From assembly GCF_003594875.1 (NCBI RefSeq), contig NZ_QZEY01000011.1, positions 186,001-250,000 of the forward strand: DNA of 64,000 nt, read 5' to 3'. How positions within the stretch are numbered: the first letter of the stretch is position 1; each line of letters starts with the position of its first letter. Both the position numbers and the translations under genes were made by a program. Below, piece after piece: positions 49,968 to 61,880 of the stretch. Origin of the DNA: Bailinhaonella thermotolerans (GTDB lineage: Bacteria > Actinomycetota > Actinomycetes > Streptosporangiales > Streptosporangiaceae). Under the pieces are notes generated by a model that ran no database searches, was not told the origin of the DNA, and saw only the letters and a list, made by a program, of their open reading frames with translations.

Positions 49968-52420
49968 GCGCGCGTCACCTCCAGTCCGCCGCGGGCGCCG
50001 ATCTCGGTGATGAGGACCGGTTTGATCTGGTCGCGCTCGGTCTCGAACGCGATCGTCGGGTCGGGGGTGCCGGGCGCGTTCACGAAGGACACGAACCGCC
50101 GGAGCTTGTCCGGGTCGGCCAGGGTCGCCGCCCATTCGTCCTGGTACGACCCGACATGGCGCTCCATGGCCGCGTCCAGGTCTGCCCCGATGCCCAGCGA
50201 GTCGTCGATGATCACCTCGCGCAGGTAGCCGAGCCCGCCGTCCAGGCTCTCCAGCCACGCCGAGGTGCGCTGGAGCCGGTCGGCGGTGCGGATGTAGAAC
50301 ATCAGGAACCGGTCGATGGCCCGGATCAGCTCATCCATCCTCAGGTCGGCGGCCAGCAGGTCGGCGTGCCGGGGCTGGAAGCCGCCGTTCCCGCCGACGT
50401 ACAGGTTCCAGCCCCCCTCGGTCGCGATGATCCCGAAGTCCTTGCCCCGGGCCTCGGCGCACTCCCGGGCGCAGCCGGACACGGCCGACTTGAGCTTGTG
50501 CGGGGCGCGCAGCCCCCGGTACCGCAGCTCCAGCGCGATCGCCAGCCCCACCGAGTCCTGCACGCCGTACCGGCACCAGGTGGACCCGACGCAGGACTTC
50601 ACGGTGCGCAGCGCCTTGCCGTACGCGTGCCCGGACTCGAACCCGGCGTCCACCAGGCGCTTCCAGATCACCGGGAGCTGCTCGACCCGGGCCCCGAACA
50701 GGTCGATGCGCTGCCCGCCGGTGATCTTCGTGTAGAGGCCGAAGTCCCGCGCGACCTCGCCGATGACGATCAGTTTCTCCGGCGTGATCTCGCCGCCGGG
50801 GATGCGCGGGACGATCGAGTACGTCCCGTTGCGCTGGATGTTGGCCAGGAAGTGGTCGTTGGTGTCCTGGAGCGCGGCCTGCTCGCCGTCCAGGATGTGC
50901 CCGGCGCCGAGCGAGGCCAGGATGGAGGCCACCGCCGGCTTGCAGACGTCGCAGCCGCGCCCCCGCCCGTGGGCGGAGATCAGCTCGGAGAAGGTGCGGA
51001 TGCCGCGCACCCGGATGATGTCGAACAGCTCCGCCCGGCTGTGGTCGAAGTGCTCGCACATGGCCTTGCCCAGCGCCACCCCGGACGAGGCGAGCAGCCG
51101 CTTGAGCATGGGCACGCACGACCCGCAGGTCGCCCCGGCGCGCGTGCACGCCTTGATCCCCGGCACGTCGGTCAGGCCCTCGCCCGCGATCGCCTCGCGC
51201 ACCCGCCCGGCGGTGACGTTGTTGCAACTGCACACCTGCGCGTCGTCGGGCAGGTCGCCGCCCAGCGCCGCCGTGCCGCCGAACAGCAGCTCGGTCGGGG
51301 TGCCCGCCAGCGGCCGGCCGACGAAGGGGCGCAGCGCGGAGTACGGCCCGGCGTCCCCGACCAGGATGCCGCCGAGCAGGGTCTGCGCGTCGTCGGAGAC
51401 GAACAGCCTCTTGTAGACGCCGCCCACCGGGTCCATGAACGTCACGTCGAGCGGCCCTGAGGCGGCCCCGAACTGCGCGACGTCCACGCCGAGCAGCTTC
51501 AGCCTGGTGGACAGGTCCGCGCCCGCGAACTCCGCCGTCCCTCCGCACAGCCGGTCCGCCGCCACCTCCGCCATCGCGAAGCACGGCGCCACCAGGCCGT
51601 ACACCGTCCCGCCGGCGAGCGCGCACTCGCCGATCGCGTAGATCGCCGGGTCGGAGGTGCGCATGCCCGCGTCCACGACGATCCCGCCGCGCTCCCCCAC
51701 GTCCAGGCCCGCCGCCCGCGCCAGCTCGTCGCGGGGCCGCACCCCGGCCGAGAACACGACCACCCCGGCGTCGATCGCGGTGCCGTCGGCGAGGGTGACC
51801 CGGCCCGGTTCGACGGCGGCCAGCGGGACCCCGGTGTGCACGGTGAGCCCGAGGCCCTCGACGTGCCGCCGCAGCACCGCGCCGCCGCCCTCGTCCACCT
51901 GGCGCGGCATCAGCCACGGCGCGACCTCGACGATGTGCGTCTCCAGCCCCAGCGAGCGCAGCGCGTCGGCCGCCTCCAGCCCCAGCAGCCCGCCGCCGAC
52001 CACCACGCCGGTCCGCGCCCCGGCCGAGGCGGCCCTGATCGCGTCCAGGTCGTCGAGCGTCCGGTAGACGAACGCGTGCTCCGCGCCCGGCACCGGCGGC
52101 ACGAACGGGCTCGACCCGGTCGCCAGCACCAGCGCGTCGTACGGCAGGGTGCGCCCGCCGCGGGTGGTCACCGTGCGCGCGGCGCGGCCGATCTCCGTCA
52201 CGGGGTCGCCGAGCAGCAACTCCACGCCCTCCGGCACCGGGTACGTCAGCTCGTCGGCGCCGGTCCCGGTCAGGTACGAGGTGAGGGCCACCCGGTCGTA
52301 CGCCGGCCGCGGCTCCTCCCCCAGCACCGTGATCGCCCACCCGGCTCCGCGCTCGACGAGCAGCTCGGTCAGCCGGTGAGCGGCCGGGCCGTGCCCGACG
52401 ACGACAAGGTTCCGCCTCAA
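49964..52420 (-). CDS. nirB: NADH-nitrite reductase large subunit NirB
   Basis: 818 residues in the standard order: FAD/NAD(P)H oxidoreductase (LVVVGHGPAAHRLTELL, VVVGGGLLGLEAADALRSLG), BFD-like [2Fe-2S] domain (VCSCNNVTAGRVREAI and CTRAGATCGSCVP), ferredoxin-like half domain, and the siroheme/[4Fe-4S] domain (CVGSTWCRYG, CARECAEARGKDFGII). It reduces nitrite to ammonium in the cytoplasm. Start at 52420 (MRRNLVVVG). First gene of nirB-nirD-hemD-chelatase, all overlapping by 4 bp or so, which links siroheme supply to its user. Confidence 0.96.
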   Translation of the reverse strand: MRRNLVVVGHGPAAHRLTELLVERGAGWAITVLGEEPRPAYDRVALTSYLTGTGADELTYPVPEGVELLLGDPVTEIGRAARTVTTRGGRTLPYDALVLATGSSPFVPPVPGAEHAFVYRTLDDLDAIRAASAGARTGVVVGGGLLGLEAADALRSLGLETHIVEVAPWLMPRQVDEGGGAVLRRHVEGLGLTVHTGVPLAAVEPGRVTLADGTAIDAGVVVFSAGVRPRDELARAAGLDVGERGGIVVDAGMRTSDPAIYAIGECALAGGTVYGLVAPCFAMAEVAADRLCGGTAEFAGADLSTRLKLLGVDVAQFGAASGPLDVTFMDPVGGVYKRLFVSDDAQTLLGGILVGDAGPYSALRPFVGRPLAGTPTELLFGGTAALGGDLPDDAQVCSCNNVTAGRVREAIAGEGLTDVPGIKACTRAGATCGSCVPMLKRLLASSGVALGKAMCEHFDHSRAELFDIIRVRGIRTFSELISAHGRGRGCDVCKPAVASILASLGAGHILDGEQAALQDTNDHFLANIQRNGTYSIVPRIPGGEITPEKLIVIGEVARDFGLYTKITGGQRIDLFGARVEQLPVIWKRLVDAGFESGHAYGKALRTVKSCVGSTWCRYGVQDSVGLAIALELRYRGLRAPHKLKSAVSGCARECAEARGKDFGIIATEGGWNLYVGGNGGFQPRHADLLAADLRMDELIRAIDRFLMFYIRTADRLQRTSAWLESLDGGLGYLREVIIDDSLGIGADLDAAMERHVGSYQDEWAATLADPDKLRRFVSFVNAPGTPDPTIAFETERDQIKPVLITEIGARGGLEVTRA

Positions 52421-52697
52421 CGCCCGCCCTCCTCACAATCGGATGACCCCGATAGTGGGCAGGCCGGGTTTCCCGTCCGGGTCCCTCGTGTTACCTCCGT
52501 GCTACAAGGCGCTCACCCGTTTCGCCTTCCGCGCCCTTTCCCGCTGTACGGCTCACGCGCTGTCCGGCACACGCGCCGCACGGCTCACGCGCCGGCCGCG
52601 GCCCGTGCGGCGAAGCGGACCCGGCTCGGGGCCGGCGGGCACGCGGGCTCAGGCCGTACGGCCGGGACGGGGGGCGGGCCGGGCGGGCGGGGCGGGG

Positions 52698-53252
52698 TCA
52701 GGGCCAGCACCAGCCCTGGGGGTTCTCGGGGCGGAGGGAGCGGACGCGGTTGTCGAACTCGCCGGTGATGTCCTCGCTCTTCCCCGCGTTGACCGCGAGC
52801 GAGCGCCGGCCCTGGTAGTGGGGGGCGGCGAACAGGCACCAGCGGCGCGCGGTGTTGTTGCGCACCGAGCCGGTCCTGCGGTCCATCCGGTAGAGCGAGA
52901 GGGTCCGGGCGCCGCGCCGCAACGCCGCCATGCGCCCGTGTCCGCCCCGCTTGTCGAACACGCAGAACGCCTTGGCCGGGCACCGCCCGAACCCGTCCTT
53001 CTTCCCGGCGGGCCTCGGCGTGGGCGACGGCGTGCCGGCGGGCTCGGGCGGCCCGCCGGGCGGGTGCGTGGCGGCCGGCCCCGGCGACCCGGTGGCCGCG
53101 GGCGCCGGGGGGCTCGCGGGTGAGGGGTCGGGCGTGGCCGCGGGCGGGGTCTCCGGCGGGTGGGCGGGGGCGGGGGCGCGGACGCCGGCCGCGGACGGCC
53201 CCGGCGTGAAGGGAGCCAGGATCAGCGCGAGGACGGCGAGGGCGCGGCGCAC
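52698..53252 (-). CDS. secreted peptidase-inhibitor I36-like protein
   Basis: 184 residues. Signal peptide (MRRALAVLALILAPFTPG, cleavage after SAAG or nearby), a 60-residue Pro/Ala/Thr linker, then a beta-crystallin-like I36 domain with paired Cys (GRCPAKAFCVFDKRGG, RRWCLFAAPHYQGRRSL, the last Cys in GWCWP). I36 proteins inhibit proteases or coat the cell. GTG 53252 has AAGGAGA upstream. Unrelated to the nitrogen genes beside it. Confidence 0.85.
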   Translation of the reverse strand: MRRALAVLALILAPFTPGPSAAGVRAPAPAHPPETPPAATPDPSPASPPAPAATGSPGPAATHPPGGPPEPAGTPSPTPRPAGKKDGFGRCPAKAFCVFDKRGGHGRMAALRRGARTLSLYRMDRRTGSVRNNTARRWCLFAAPHYQGRRSLAVNAGKSEDITGEFDNRVRSLRPENPQGWCWP

Positions 53253-53401
53253 ACGGTCTCCTTCCGGGACGAGGTGTCGGGCAGGGAACGAGAGTAGTCA
53301 TCACATCACAGAGAGTCACCGGACTTTACCCAACCGGCGGCCGGCCCCGCCCGCCCGCGCGCGGGCGTCCCACGGTGATCACGTTGTCGGGTCGTCCCGG
53401 T

Positions 53402-55822
53402 ATGGTGGGGCGCTTCACGCCGTTGATCCCCCTCTCGCCCCCTCGGGGCGTCCCCCTGGAAGTGCACGTGCGCCGCTACCGCTTCGGCCTGATCGCCGGC
53501 CCCCTCGCGATCCTGTACCTGGCCGCCTCCCTCCTCGCCGCGGCCTCCGCGATCGCGACCGGGGAGGACGGGCCGTTCCTGCGGCTCGCCGAACCCGGCT
53601 CCCGCCCGGACGGCCTCGGCCGCCGCCTCCCCGTCCTCCTGGCGGCCGTCGCCGTGCAGGCGTGGGCGATCTGGCACCTGGCCAGGGGACGGCTCGCCGG
53701 TCCCGCGCCCGCGGCCTCCCGGCTCGCGCGGTGGGCCCGCGTCCTGCTGTACGCCATGGCCGCCGACCACCTGATCGCGTTCGCGATGCCGTACGACCCG
53801 CCGGCGTGGACGGAGGTCGTCTCCGCCGGGCTGCGCCTCGCCGTCGTGACCGTGGTCGCCCGGCTGCTCACCGGGGCCTCCCGGAGGGCCAGGACCGCCG
53901 CGCTCGTGGCCGGGACCCTCGACGCCGCCGCCGTGGCCCTCCTCGCCCTGGCCCGGCAGTACGGCTCGGGCGACCTCGCGGAGTACGCCTGGCTGTCGGC
54001 GATGACCGCGCTGCCGGCGCTCGCGTGGGCGGCGCTGACGCTGCGGGCGCAGTCCCGCGACGGGCGGTTCGCCGGCCTGACCGTGCGGGCCGGGTACGCC
54101 GGCATGCTCGTGCCGGCGGCCGTCCTCGTGGCGGCGTTCCTCGTCCTCCTGACCTACTCCGCGGTCGACGCGAGCTCCCAGGCCGGGGCCCCAGTCGGCG
54201 TCGCGGCCGAGGCCGCCGGGGCGCTCGCCGTCCTCGCCGCCGCGTGGGCCGCGATGTCGGCGCACGACCTGGGGAATCCGCCTCCGCCGGAGGAGGGGCC
54301 CGAGCGCCCGCCGTTCCGGTGGCGGCCGCTGCCCGCGGTCGCGGTCGCGCTCCCGGTCCTGCCCGCGCTGCCGCTGCTGGCCGCCGGGGACGAGGGGTTC
54401 TGGCGCGCCGCCGAGGCGGCGGTGGGCCTCGCCCTCCTCGCGGCCCCGGTGGCGGCCGCCGTGCTGTGCCGTACGCGCCGCCTCGTCCTCGGGGCGACGG
54501 GCGCGCTCCTGGCCGTCGCGGCCCTGGCCGTCGTCGCGGCGGCCGCCGGGCACCGCGAGCCGTCGGAGGGCCCCCTGAGGGGGCGCCTCGTCGCGGCCGG
54601 CCTGCTGGAGCCGTCGGCGGGCGCGCAGCCGTACCTCTTCGGCGTCTCGCCGCCGCTCCTGGCCCTCGCCTGCGCGCTGTCCGCGCTGATCCTGTGGCTG
54701 ACGTACGGCGGGAGCCCCCGGTGGACCCGGGTGGTCCCGCGGGCGGGCGGGGTGGCGGCGGCGCTGGCGCTGGTGGCGGTGCTGGTGACCGCGCTGGTCC
54801 CCACCGGCGCGCGGGTCCCCGGCGGCGGGGACCCGGGGCCGCGCTCCACGCGGGTGGCCGAGCCCACCCACGAGGATCCGGAGATCTCCGGCGAGGACGG
54901 CGCGGACCCCGGGGAGACGACCGGGCCCGGGAGGAACGAGCGGGGCCCGGAGGCGGCGATCACCCGCGAGGGGGAGTGCGGATCGTCCGACCCCGACTTC
55001 GAGTCCGAGCCCCTGCCCAAGGGCGAGCCGGGCTTCGTGTGCGGGGCGCGGGCGGCGATCCCGTCCGCGCTGAACATGCCGGACAAGGACCTCGTGGCGT
55101 ACGGCAGGCGCCTGTGCGGGGTCTACGAGCGGGACGACCGGGCGGAGATCGCCCGGCTGCGCGCGAAGGACGGGGTGGACGTCACGCGGCTGCGCGAGCC
55201 CCTCGCCGAGATCTGCCCCGGGATCGCCGCGGAGATCAAGGCCGCCCGGGACCGGCAGGACCGGGAGTTCCAGGCGATGGAGGAGGCGGACCGCCGCGCC
55301 TGCGCCGCCTTCCGCCACCGGCCGCTGATCACGCCGCTCCGGGCGGTGCGGCACCGCGAACCGATCGTCTCCGAGTTCGCCCTGATGGGCGCGGTGGAGC
55401 CCGGCGCGGTCACGGACGAGGACGACCCCGGCGAGGATCTGATCGACCTGAGCGGCAAGCACCCGGTGGCGGCCTCCCGGCCCGGCATGCTGGTGATCAA
55501 CTTCGAGAGCGACGCGACCACCTGCGTCATCACCGAGACGTACGACCGGCGCCCGCCCGTGGAGACCCGGGGCTGGGACGAGGTCGTCGAGATCGCCTAC
55601 CGCAGCACCGACGGGAAGGCCGTCCTGCAGAACCCGCTGGGCGAGCTGGAGGACGGCTGGACCCTGCCGAACCTGGCCCCGCGCGGCCCCGGCCACTACC
55701 GGATCCGCGTCCATCTCGGCCGGCAGCCGGCGAAGGACGGCGGCGCGGCGAAACTCCTGATCATGTCCTACCCCGGCCGCGCCAAGGGCACCGTCGTCCA
55801 CCGCGCCGCGCCCCGGCGCTAG
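53402..55822 (+). CDS. large orphan membrane protein with extracytoplasmic domain
   Basis: About 806 residues, not recognised. Residues about 30-475 contain around ten membrane helices (for example YRFGLIAGPLAILYLAASLL, VVTVVARLL, LALVAVLVTALV). An acidic linker follows (TRVAEPTHEDPEISGEDGAD), then a soluble domain of about 270 residues with several Cys (EGECGS, FVCGARAA, RRLCGVYE, EICPG, RRACAAF, TTCVIT). ATG 53402 is uncertain; GTG 53462 or 53468 lies just before the first helix. No conserved partner nearby. Confidence 0.7.
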   Translation: MVGRFTPLIPLSPPRGVPLEVHVRRYRFGLIAGPLAILYLAASLLAAASAIATGEDGPFLRLAEPGSRPDGLGRRLPVLLAAVAVQAWAIWHLARGRLAGPAPAASRLARWARVLLYAMAADHLIAFAMPYDPPAWTEVVSAGLRLAVVTVVARLLTGASRRARTAALVAGTLDAAAVALLALARQYGSGDLAEYAWLSAMTALPALAWAALTLRAQSRDGRFAGLTVRAGYAGMLVPAAVLVAAFLVLLTYSAVDASSQAGAPVGVAAEAAGALAVLAAAWAAMSAHDLGNPPPPEEGPERPPFRWRPLPAVAVALPVLPALPLLAAGDEGFWRAAEAAVGLALLAAPVAAAVLCRTRRLVLGATGALLAVAALAVVAAAAGHREPSEGPLRGRLVAAGLLEPSAGAQPYLFGVSPPLLALACALSALILWLTYGGSPRWTRVVPRAGGVAAALALVAVLVTALVPTGARVPGGGDPGPRSTRVAEPTHEDPEISGEDGADPGETTGPGRNERGPEAAITREGECGSSDPDFESEPLPKGEPGFVCGARAAIPSALNMPDKDLVAYGRRLCGVYERDDRAEIARLRAKDGVDVTRLREPLAEICPGIAAEIKAARDRQDREFQAMEEADRRACAAFRHRPLITPLRAVRHREPIVSEFALMGAVEPGAVTDEDDPGEDLIDLSGKHPVAASRPGMLVINFESDATTCVITETYDRRPPVETRGWDEVVEIAYRSTDGKAVLQNPLGELEDGWTLPNLAPRGPGHYRIRVHLGRQPAKDGGAAKLLIMSYPGRAKGTVVHRAAPRR

Positions 55823-55826
55823 CCGT

Positions 55827-55887
55827 ACGGCGGCGCCCGGCGGGGCCCCTCCCCGCACGGCGGCGCCCGGCGGGGCACCCTCCCCGC
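55827..55887. repeat. tandem 30/31-bp duplication between convergent genes
   Basis: Two copies (55827-55856 and 55857-55887), each with an internal GCGGGG/CCCCGC stem. They fill the gap between the membrane protein gene and the electron-transfer gene and probably act as a double bidirectional terminator. Confidence 0.8.
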
Positions 55888-55891
55888 GCCG

Positions 55892-57297
55892 TCAGCCCGC
55901 GGGGGCCTCCGCGTCCTGACGGTTCAGCCAGGACAGGAGGCCCTCGACGGCGCCCCGGCAGGTGCCGCAGCCGGTCGTGGCGCGGGTCCCCTCGGCCACG
56001 GCGGCCACGTCGCGCGCGCCGGACTCCCAGCACGCGCGGATGGCCCGCTTGCTGACGTTGTTGCAGTGGCAGACGGTCGCCGAGTCGGGCATGAGCGTCG
56101 GCGACTCGGCCGCGGCAGGCCCGGCCAGGCCGGGGAAGAGCAGGGTGGCGCGGTCGCCGGGGAGCGGCGTCCCCCGGTCGTAGAGCTGGGTGAGCGTGCC
56201 GACCGCGCCGGTCTCCCCGACGAGGATCGCGCCCACGAGCCGGTCGTCGCGGATCACGAGCTTGCGGTAGGTGCCGCGGGCCGGATGGGCGAAGCGCACG
56301 ATCTCGGCGTCCTCGTCGGTCAGGTGGGTCTCCCCCATCGCCGCCAGCTCCACCTCGGCCGCCTTGAGCCGGGTGACCAGCCGCGACCCGGTGTACCGCG
56401 CCTCGCCGCCGGTGAGCACGGCCGCGGCCACCCCGGCCTGCTCCCAGGCCGGGGCCACCAGGCCGTACACCGTGCCGTCGTGCTGCGCGCACTCGCCGAC
56501 CGCGTAGATCGCCGGGTCGGAGGTGCGCATGCGGTCGTCCACGAGCACGCCCCGGTCCACGGCCAGCCCGGCGTCACGGGCGAGCCCGGCCACCGGCCGC
56601 ACCCCGCAGGCCACCACCACCAGGTCGCCGGGCACGACCTCGCCCCCTTCCAGCTCGGCCGAGCCGTCCGCGCGCACCGCGGTGATCGTGACGCCGAGCC
56701 GCACCCCGACCCCCAGGCCCGCCAGGGTGCCCGCCAGCACGTGCCCGGCCTCGGCGTCGAGCTGCCGCTCCATCAGGTGATCGGCCAGGTGCAGCACGGT
56801 CACCGGCAGGCCGCGCCCGGCCAGCCCGCGCGCCGCCTCCACGCCAAGCAGCCCGCCGCCGATCACGATCGCGCGCCGCGCGCCCTCGGCGGCCCGCAGG
56901 ATCGCCTCGCAGTCGTCCAGCGTGCGGAACGCCACCACCCGCTCGCCCGCCAGGCCCGGGATCGGCGGCACGACCGCCTCGCTGCCGGTCGCCAGCACGC
57001 ACACGTCGTACGGCTCGCGCGTGCCGTCCTCCGCCTCGACGACCCGCGCCTCGCGGTCGATCCGCGTCACGCGGACGCCGAGGCGGGCCGTGACGTCGTG
57101 GTCGGCGTACCACGAGGGCCCCTGCATGCGGATCTGCCCCGGGCTCGCGGTCCCGGCGAGCACGTTCGACAGCAGCACGCGGTTGTACGGCTGCCACGCC
57201 TCCTCCCCGAACACCGTCACGCGCACGTCGCGCGAGCGGGCCCGGACCTCGCTCACCAGGCGGGATCCCGCCATGCCGTTCCCGACGACGACCAGCC

Positions 57298-57301
<4 letters not shown>
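55892..57301 (-). CDS. FAD/[2Fe-2S] electron-transfer subunit for nitrate reductase (NasB-like)
   Basis: 469 residues. NirB-like oxidoreductase head (VVVGNGMAGSRLVSEV, IVIGGGLLGVEAARGLAGRG, the FAD-binding TSDPAIYAVGECAQH) and a C-terminal BFD-like cluster domain with CHCNNVSKRAI and TTGCGTCRGAVE. There is no siroheme domain. It matches the reductase subunit of assimilatory nitrate reductases, passing electrons from NAD(P)H to the neighbouring molybdoenzyme. GTG 57301 overlaps that gene's stop (GTGA). Confidence 0.88.
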
Positions 57302-59358
<2,057 letters not shown>

Positions 59359-59366
59359 CGGGCCCC

Positions 59367-60695
59367 CTACACCCGCGCCGCGGCCAGGCTCGGCGCCAGC
59401 CGTACGCCGACCGTCCGCAGGTAGCACCACCAGGTCAGGGCCAGGCACGCGCCGTAGAAGAGACCGAAGGACACCAGCGCGGCGGTCGCGCCGCCGGTCG
59501 CCGCGATGGACGTGCCGAACGCGCGGTTGATGAGGAACCCGCCGATCGCCCCGACCGCCGAGATGACGCCGATGGCGGCGGCGCTGTCGCGCTTGCCCGC
59601 CCGCAGCGCGGCCTCCCGGGCCGCCGGGTCGTCCGCGTCCACGCCCTCCAGCGCCTTCGCCTTGAAGATCGCCGGGATCATCCGGTACGTCGAGCCGTTG
59701 CCGACGCCCGAGGTCAGGAACAGCGCCATGAAGGACCCGAAGAAGACCGGGAAGGAGCCCTCGGCCAGCCCCGCCCCGGCCCCCGCCACCCCGGCGCCCA
59801 TCGCCAGGAACGTCCAGAACGTCACCCGCGCGCCGCCGAGCCGGTCGGCCAGCCAGCCGCCGACGGGCCGGATCAGCGAGCCCGCGAGCGGCCCGGCGAA
59901 CGCGACCGCCGTGACCTGGACCGCCGGGAACTGCGTCTTGGTCAGCAGCGGGAACGCCGTGGAGTACCCGATGAACGAGCCGAACGTCCCGACGTAGAGG
60001 AACGACATGATCCACGTCTGCGCGCGCCCGGCCGCCCGCACCTGCTCGCGCACGTTGGAGCGCGCCCCGGCCAGGTTGTCCATGAAGAACCACGCGCAGG
60101 CCGCCGCGGCGAGGATGAACGGGATCCAGAACAGCCCCGCCGCCGCGAGCCCGAGGCCCCCGATGATCATCGGGACGACGAGCTGCACGGAACTGACCCC
60201 GATGTTGCCGCCCGCCGCGTTCATGCCCAGCGCCGCGCCCTGCCGGCTCTCGGGGTAGAAGTAGGTGATGTTGGCCATGCTGGAGGCGAAGTTGCCGCCG
60301 CCGAGCCCGGCCGTGGCCGCGATCGCCAGGAAGGCCCAGTACGGCGTGCCCGGATCGCTCACCGCGACCGCCAGCAGCACCGCCGGGACCAGCAGCAGCA
60401 GCGCGCTCACGACCGTCCAGTTGCGCCCGCCGAACCGGGCCGGCGCGAACGTGTACGGCACGCGCGCCAGCGAGCCCACCAGGTTCGGCAGCGCCACCAG
60501 CCAGAAGAGCTGGTCGGCGCTGAAGTCGTAGTCCCCCAGCCGCACCGCGACCACCGACCACACCGTCCACAGCGTGAAACCCAGGTGCTCGGCCAGGATC
60601 GAGAAGACCAGGTTGCGGCGGGCGACCCGCTTCCCCCGCGTCTCCCAGAACTCCGGATCGTCCGGCCGCCACTCCTGAATCCACCGTCCGCCCAT
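59367..60695 (-). CDS. narK: nitrate/nitrite transporter NarK
   Basis: 442 residues, 12 membrane helices, MFS nitrate/nitrite porter. The nitrate signature is visible in GLGGGNFASSMANITYFYPE and GAALGMNAAGGNIGVSSVQL, and the second half has FLTSGVGNGSTYRMIPAIF. It imports nitrate for the reductase encoded next to it. ATG 60695 has GGAGGGG 7 nt upstream. First gene of narK-nasA-electron-transfer operon. Confidence 0.95.
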   Translation of the reverse strand: MGGRWIQEWRPDDPEFWETRGKRVARRNLVFSILAEHLGFTLWTVWSVVAVRLGDYDFSADQLFWLVALPNLVGSLARVPYTFAPARFGGRNWTVVSALLLLVPAVLLAVAVSDPGTPYWAFLAIAATAGLGGGNFASSMANITYFYPESRQGAALGMNAAGGNIGVSSVQLVVPMIIGGLGLAAAGLFWIPFILAAAACAWFFMDNLAGARSNVREQVRAAGRAQTWIMSFLYVGTFGSFIGYSTAFPLLTKTQFPAVQVTAVAFAGPLAGSLIRPVGGWLADRLGGARVTFWTFLAMGAGVAGAGAGLAEGSFPVFFGSFMALFLTSGVGNGSTYRMIPAIFKAKALEGVDADDPAAREAALRAGKRDSAAAIGVISAVGAIGGFLINRAFGTSIAATGGATAALVSFGLFYGACLALTWWCYLRTVGVRLAPSLAAARV

Positions 60696-61089
60696 GCGGT
60701 CCCCTCCGGTCTCCTCGCCTCGTCGCCGCCCGCGGTGGCGCGACCGCGACCGAAGCTACGAGCGCCGCGTTACGCACCCGGGCCCTCCGTGACCGCCCGC
60801 GTGTTACATCTCCCGCACACCCGCAACAACCCCTCCATGAGCCGCGCCGCCCCACATCCCCGACATCCATCTCCGGAGGCCCGGGGCCCGGGGGCGGGGT
60901 GACTCCTCCCCCGGCGGGCAGGCGGCCCTGGACACAGTGTGTGACCGGGACGGCACCGTCGGCAAGGGCGATCGGGAGCGGGCGGCGGGGCGGAAGCCGT
61001 ACGGGCGCGAGGATGGCGCGGGGGATTGGGGACGGGGGCGGCTGGGAACTAGAGTCGCCGAGTCGTGTTCTCACGCGGGGAAGGGACTC
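60696..61089. promoter_or_regulatory. divergent region narK / def
   Basis: 394 bp. GTTAC or GTGAC motifs occur at 60769, 60789 and 60803, which recall half-sites of the nitrogen regulator GlnR, but their spacing does not fit its consensus. 60820-61060 is GC-rich with no clear element. The promoter of def must lie near 61020-61075. Nothing coding is supported. Confidence 0.4.
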
Positions 61090-61575
61090 ATGGCGGGTAA
61101 GCCGATCCGGCTGTTCGGGGATCCGGTGCTGCGCGGCGTCGCGGAGCCGGTCACGAGCTTCGACGCCGAGCTGCGCAAGCTGGTCAAGACGCTGCTCGCC
61201 ACCATGCGGGCCGTCCCGGGGCGGGCCGGGGTGTCGGCGCCGCAGATCGGGGTGCCGGCCCGGGTGGTCGTCTACTCCTACGACGGGAGGACCGGGCACC
61301 TGGTGAACCCGACGCTGGAGCTGTCCGAGAGGACGGTCGAGGCCGAGGAGGCGTGCCTGTCCGCGCCCGACTTCTACTGGCCGCTGCGGCGCTCGTTCGC
61401 GGTCGTGGCGCGCGGGCAGGACATGGCCGGGCGGCCGGTGACCGTGCGCGCGTTCGGCATGGCGGCGCGGGTGCTCCAGCACGAGGCGGACCACCTCGAC
61501 GGGGTCTTCTTCCTCGACCGGCTCCCACCGGAGGAGCGGGCGCGCGCCCTGGCCGAGGCCAGCCTGCCCGCCTGA
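61090..61575 (+). CDS. def: peptide deformylase
   Basis: 161 residues. The three deformylase motifs are visible: GVSAPQIGVP (motif 1), EEACLSAPDF (motif 2, with EACLS for the usual EGCLS; the metal Cys is kept) and QHEADHLDGVFFLDR (motif 3, HExxH). It removes formyl groups from nascent proteins. ATG 61090 with GGGGAAGGGA upstream. Actinomycetes often carry several copies. The variant motifs suggest an accessory copy. Confidence 0.93.
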   Translation: MAGKPIRLFGDPVLRGVAEPVTSFDAELRKLVKTLLATMRAVPGRAGVSAPQIGVPARVVVYSYDGRTGHLVNPTLELSERTVEAEEACLSAPDFYWPLRRSFAVVARGQDMAGRPVTVRAFGMAARVLQHEADHLDGVFFLDRLPPEERARALAEASLPA

Positions 61576-61880
61576 CCCGGGTACGGCTCGCGCCGCCCGG
61601 GCGCGGCGGCGCGGGGACCGGAGGGCCAGGTGGAGGGCTCAGCGGGGTGACAAAGCTGATCGTTTTCTTTGCGACGGCTGGGGATTGCGGAACTTTCCCC
61701 ACTTCTCCCCCTAATACCGTCATAATGGAGCATCGGACCAGGACGGGATGGCCGACGGGGGTGAGCGTGCGGGTCGGCAACGATTCAGCCACCAGGACGA
61801 ACACGGCGCGATAAAGAACGCCCGGCCATCCGTCTGCCGAGTTGAATCCAACCAATGCCCCTTCCCATGCTTGGGCCACT
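61576..61880. promoter_or_regulatory. AT-richer promoter region before the TetR-C-like gene
   Basis: 305 bp. From 61650 the composition becomes clearly less GC-rich (GATCGTTTTCTTTGCG, CTAATACCGTCATAATGG). TAATAC at 61712 or CATAAT at 61721 could be a -10 box. No coding sequence is supported. Confidence 0.45.

Noticed and set aside
60769-60807. GTTAC/GTGAC motifs upstream of narK as a GlnR box
   Set aside because: The spacing (20 and 14 bp between starts) does not match the GlnR consensus of alternating half-sites 11 bp apart; not enough to call.
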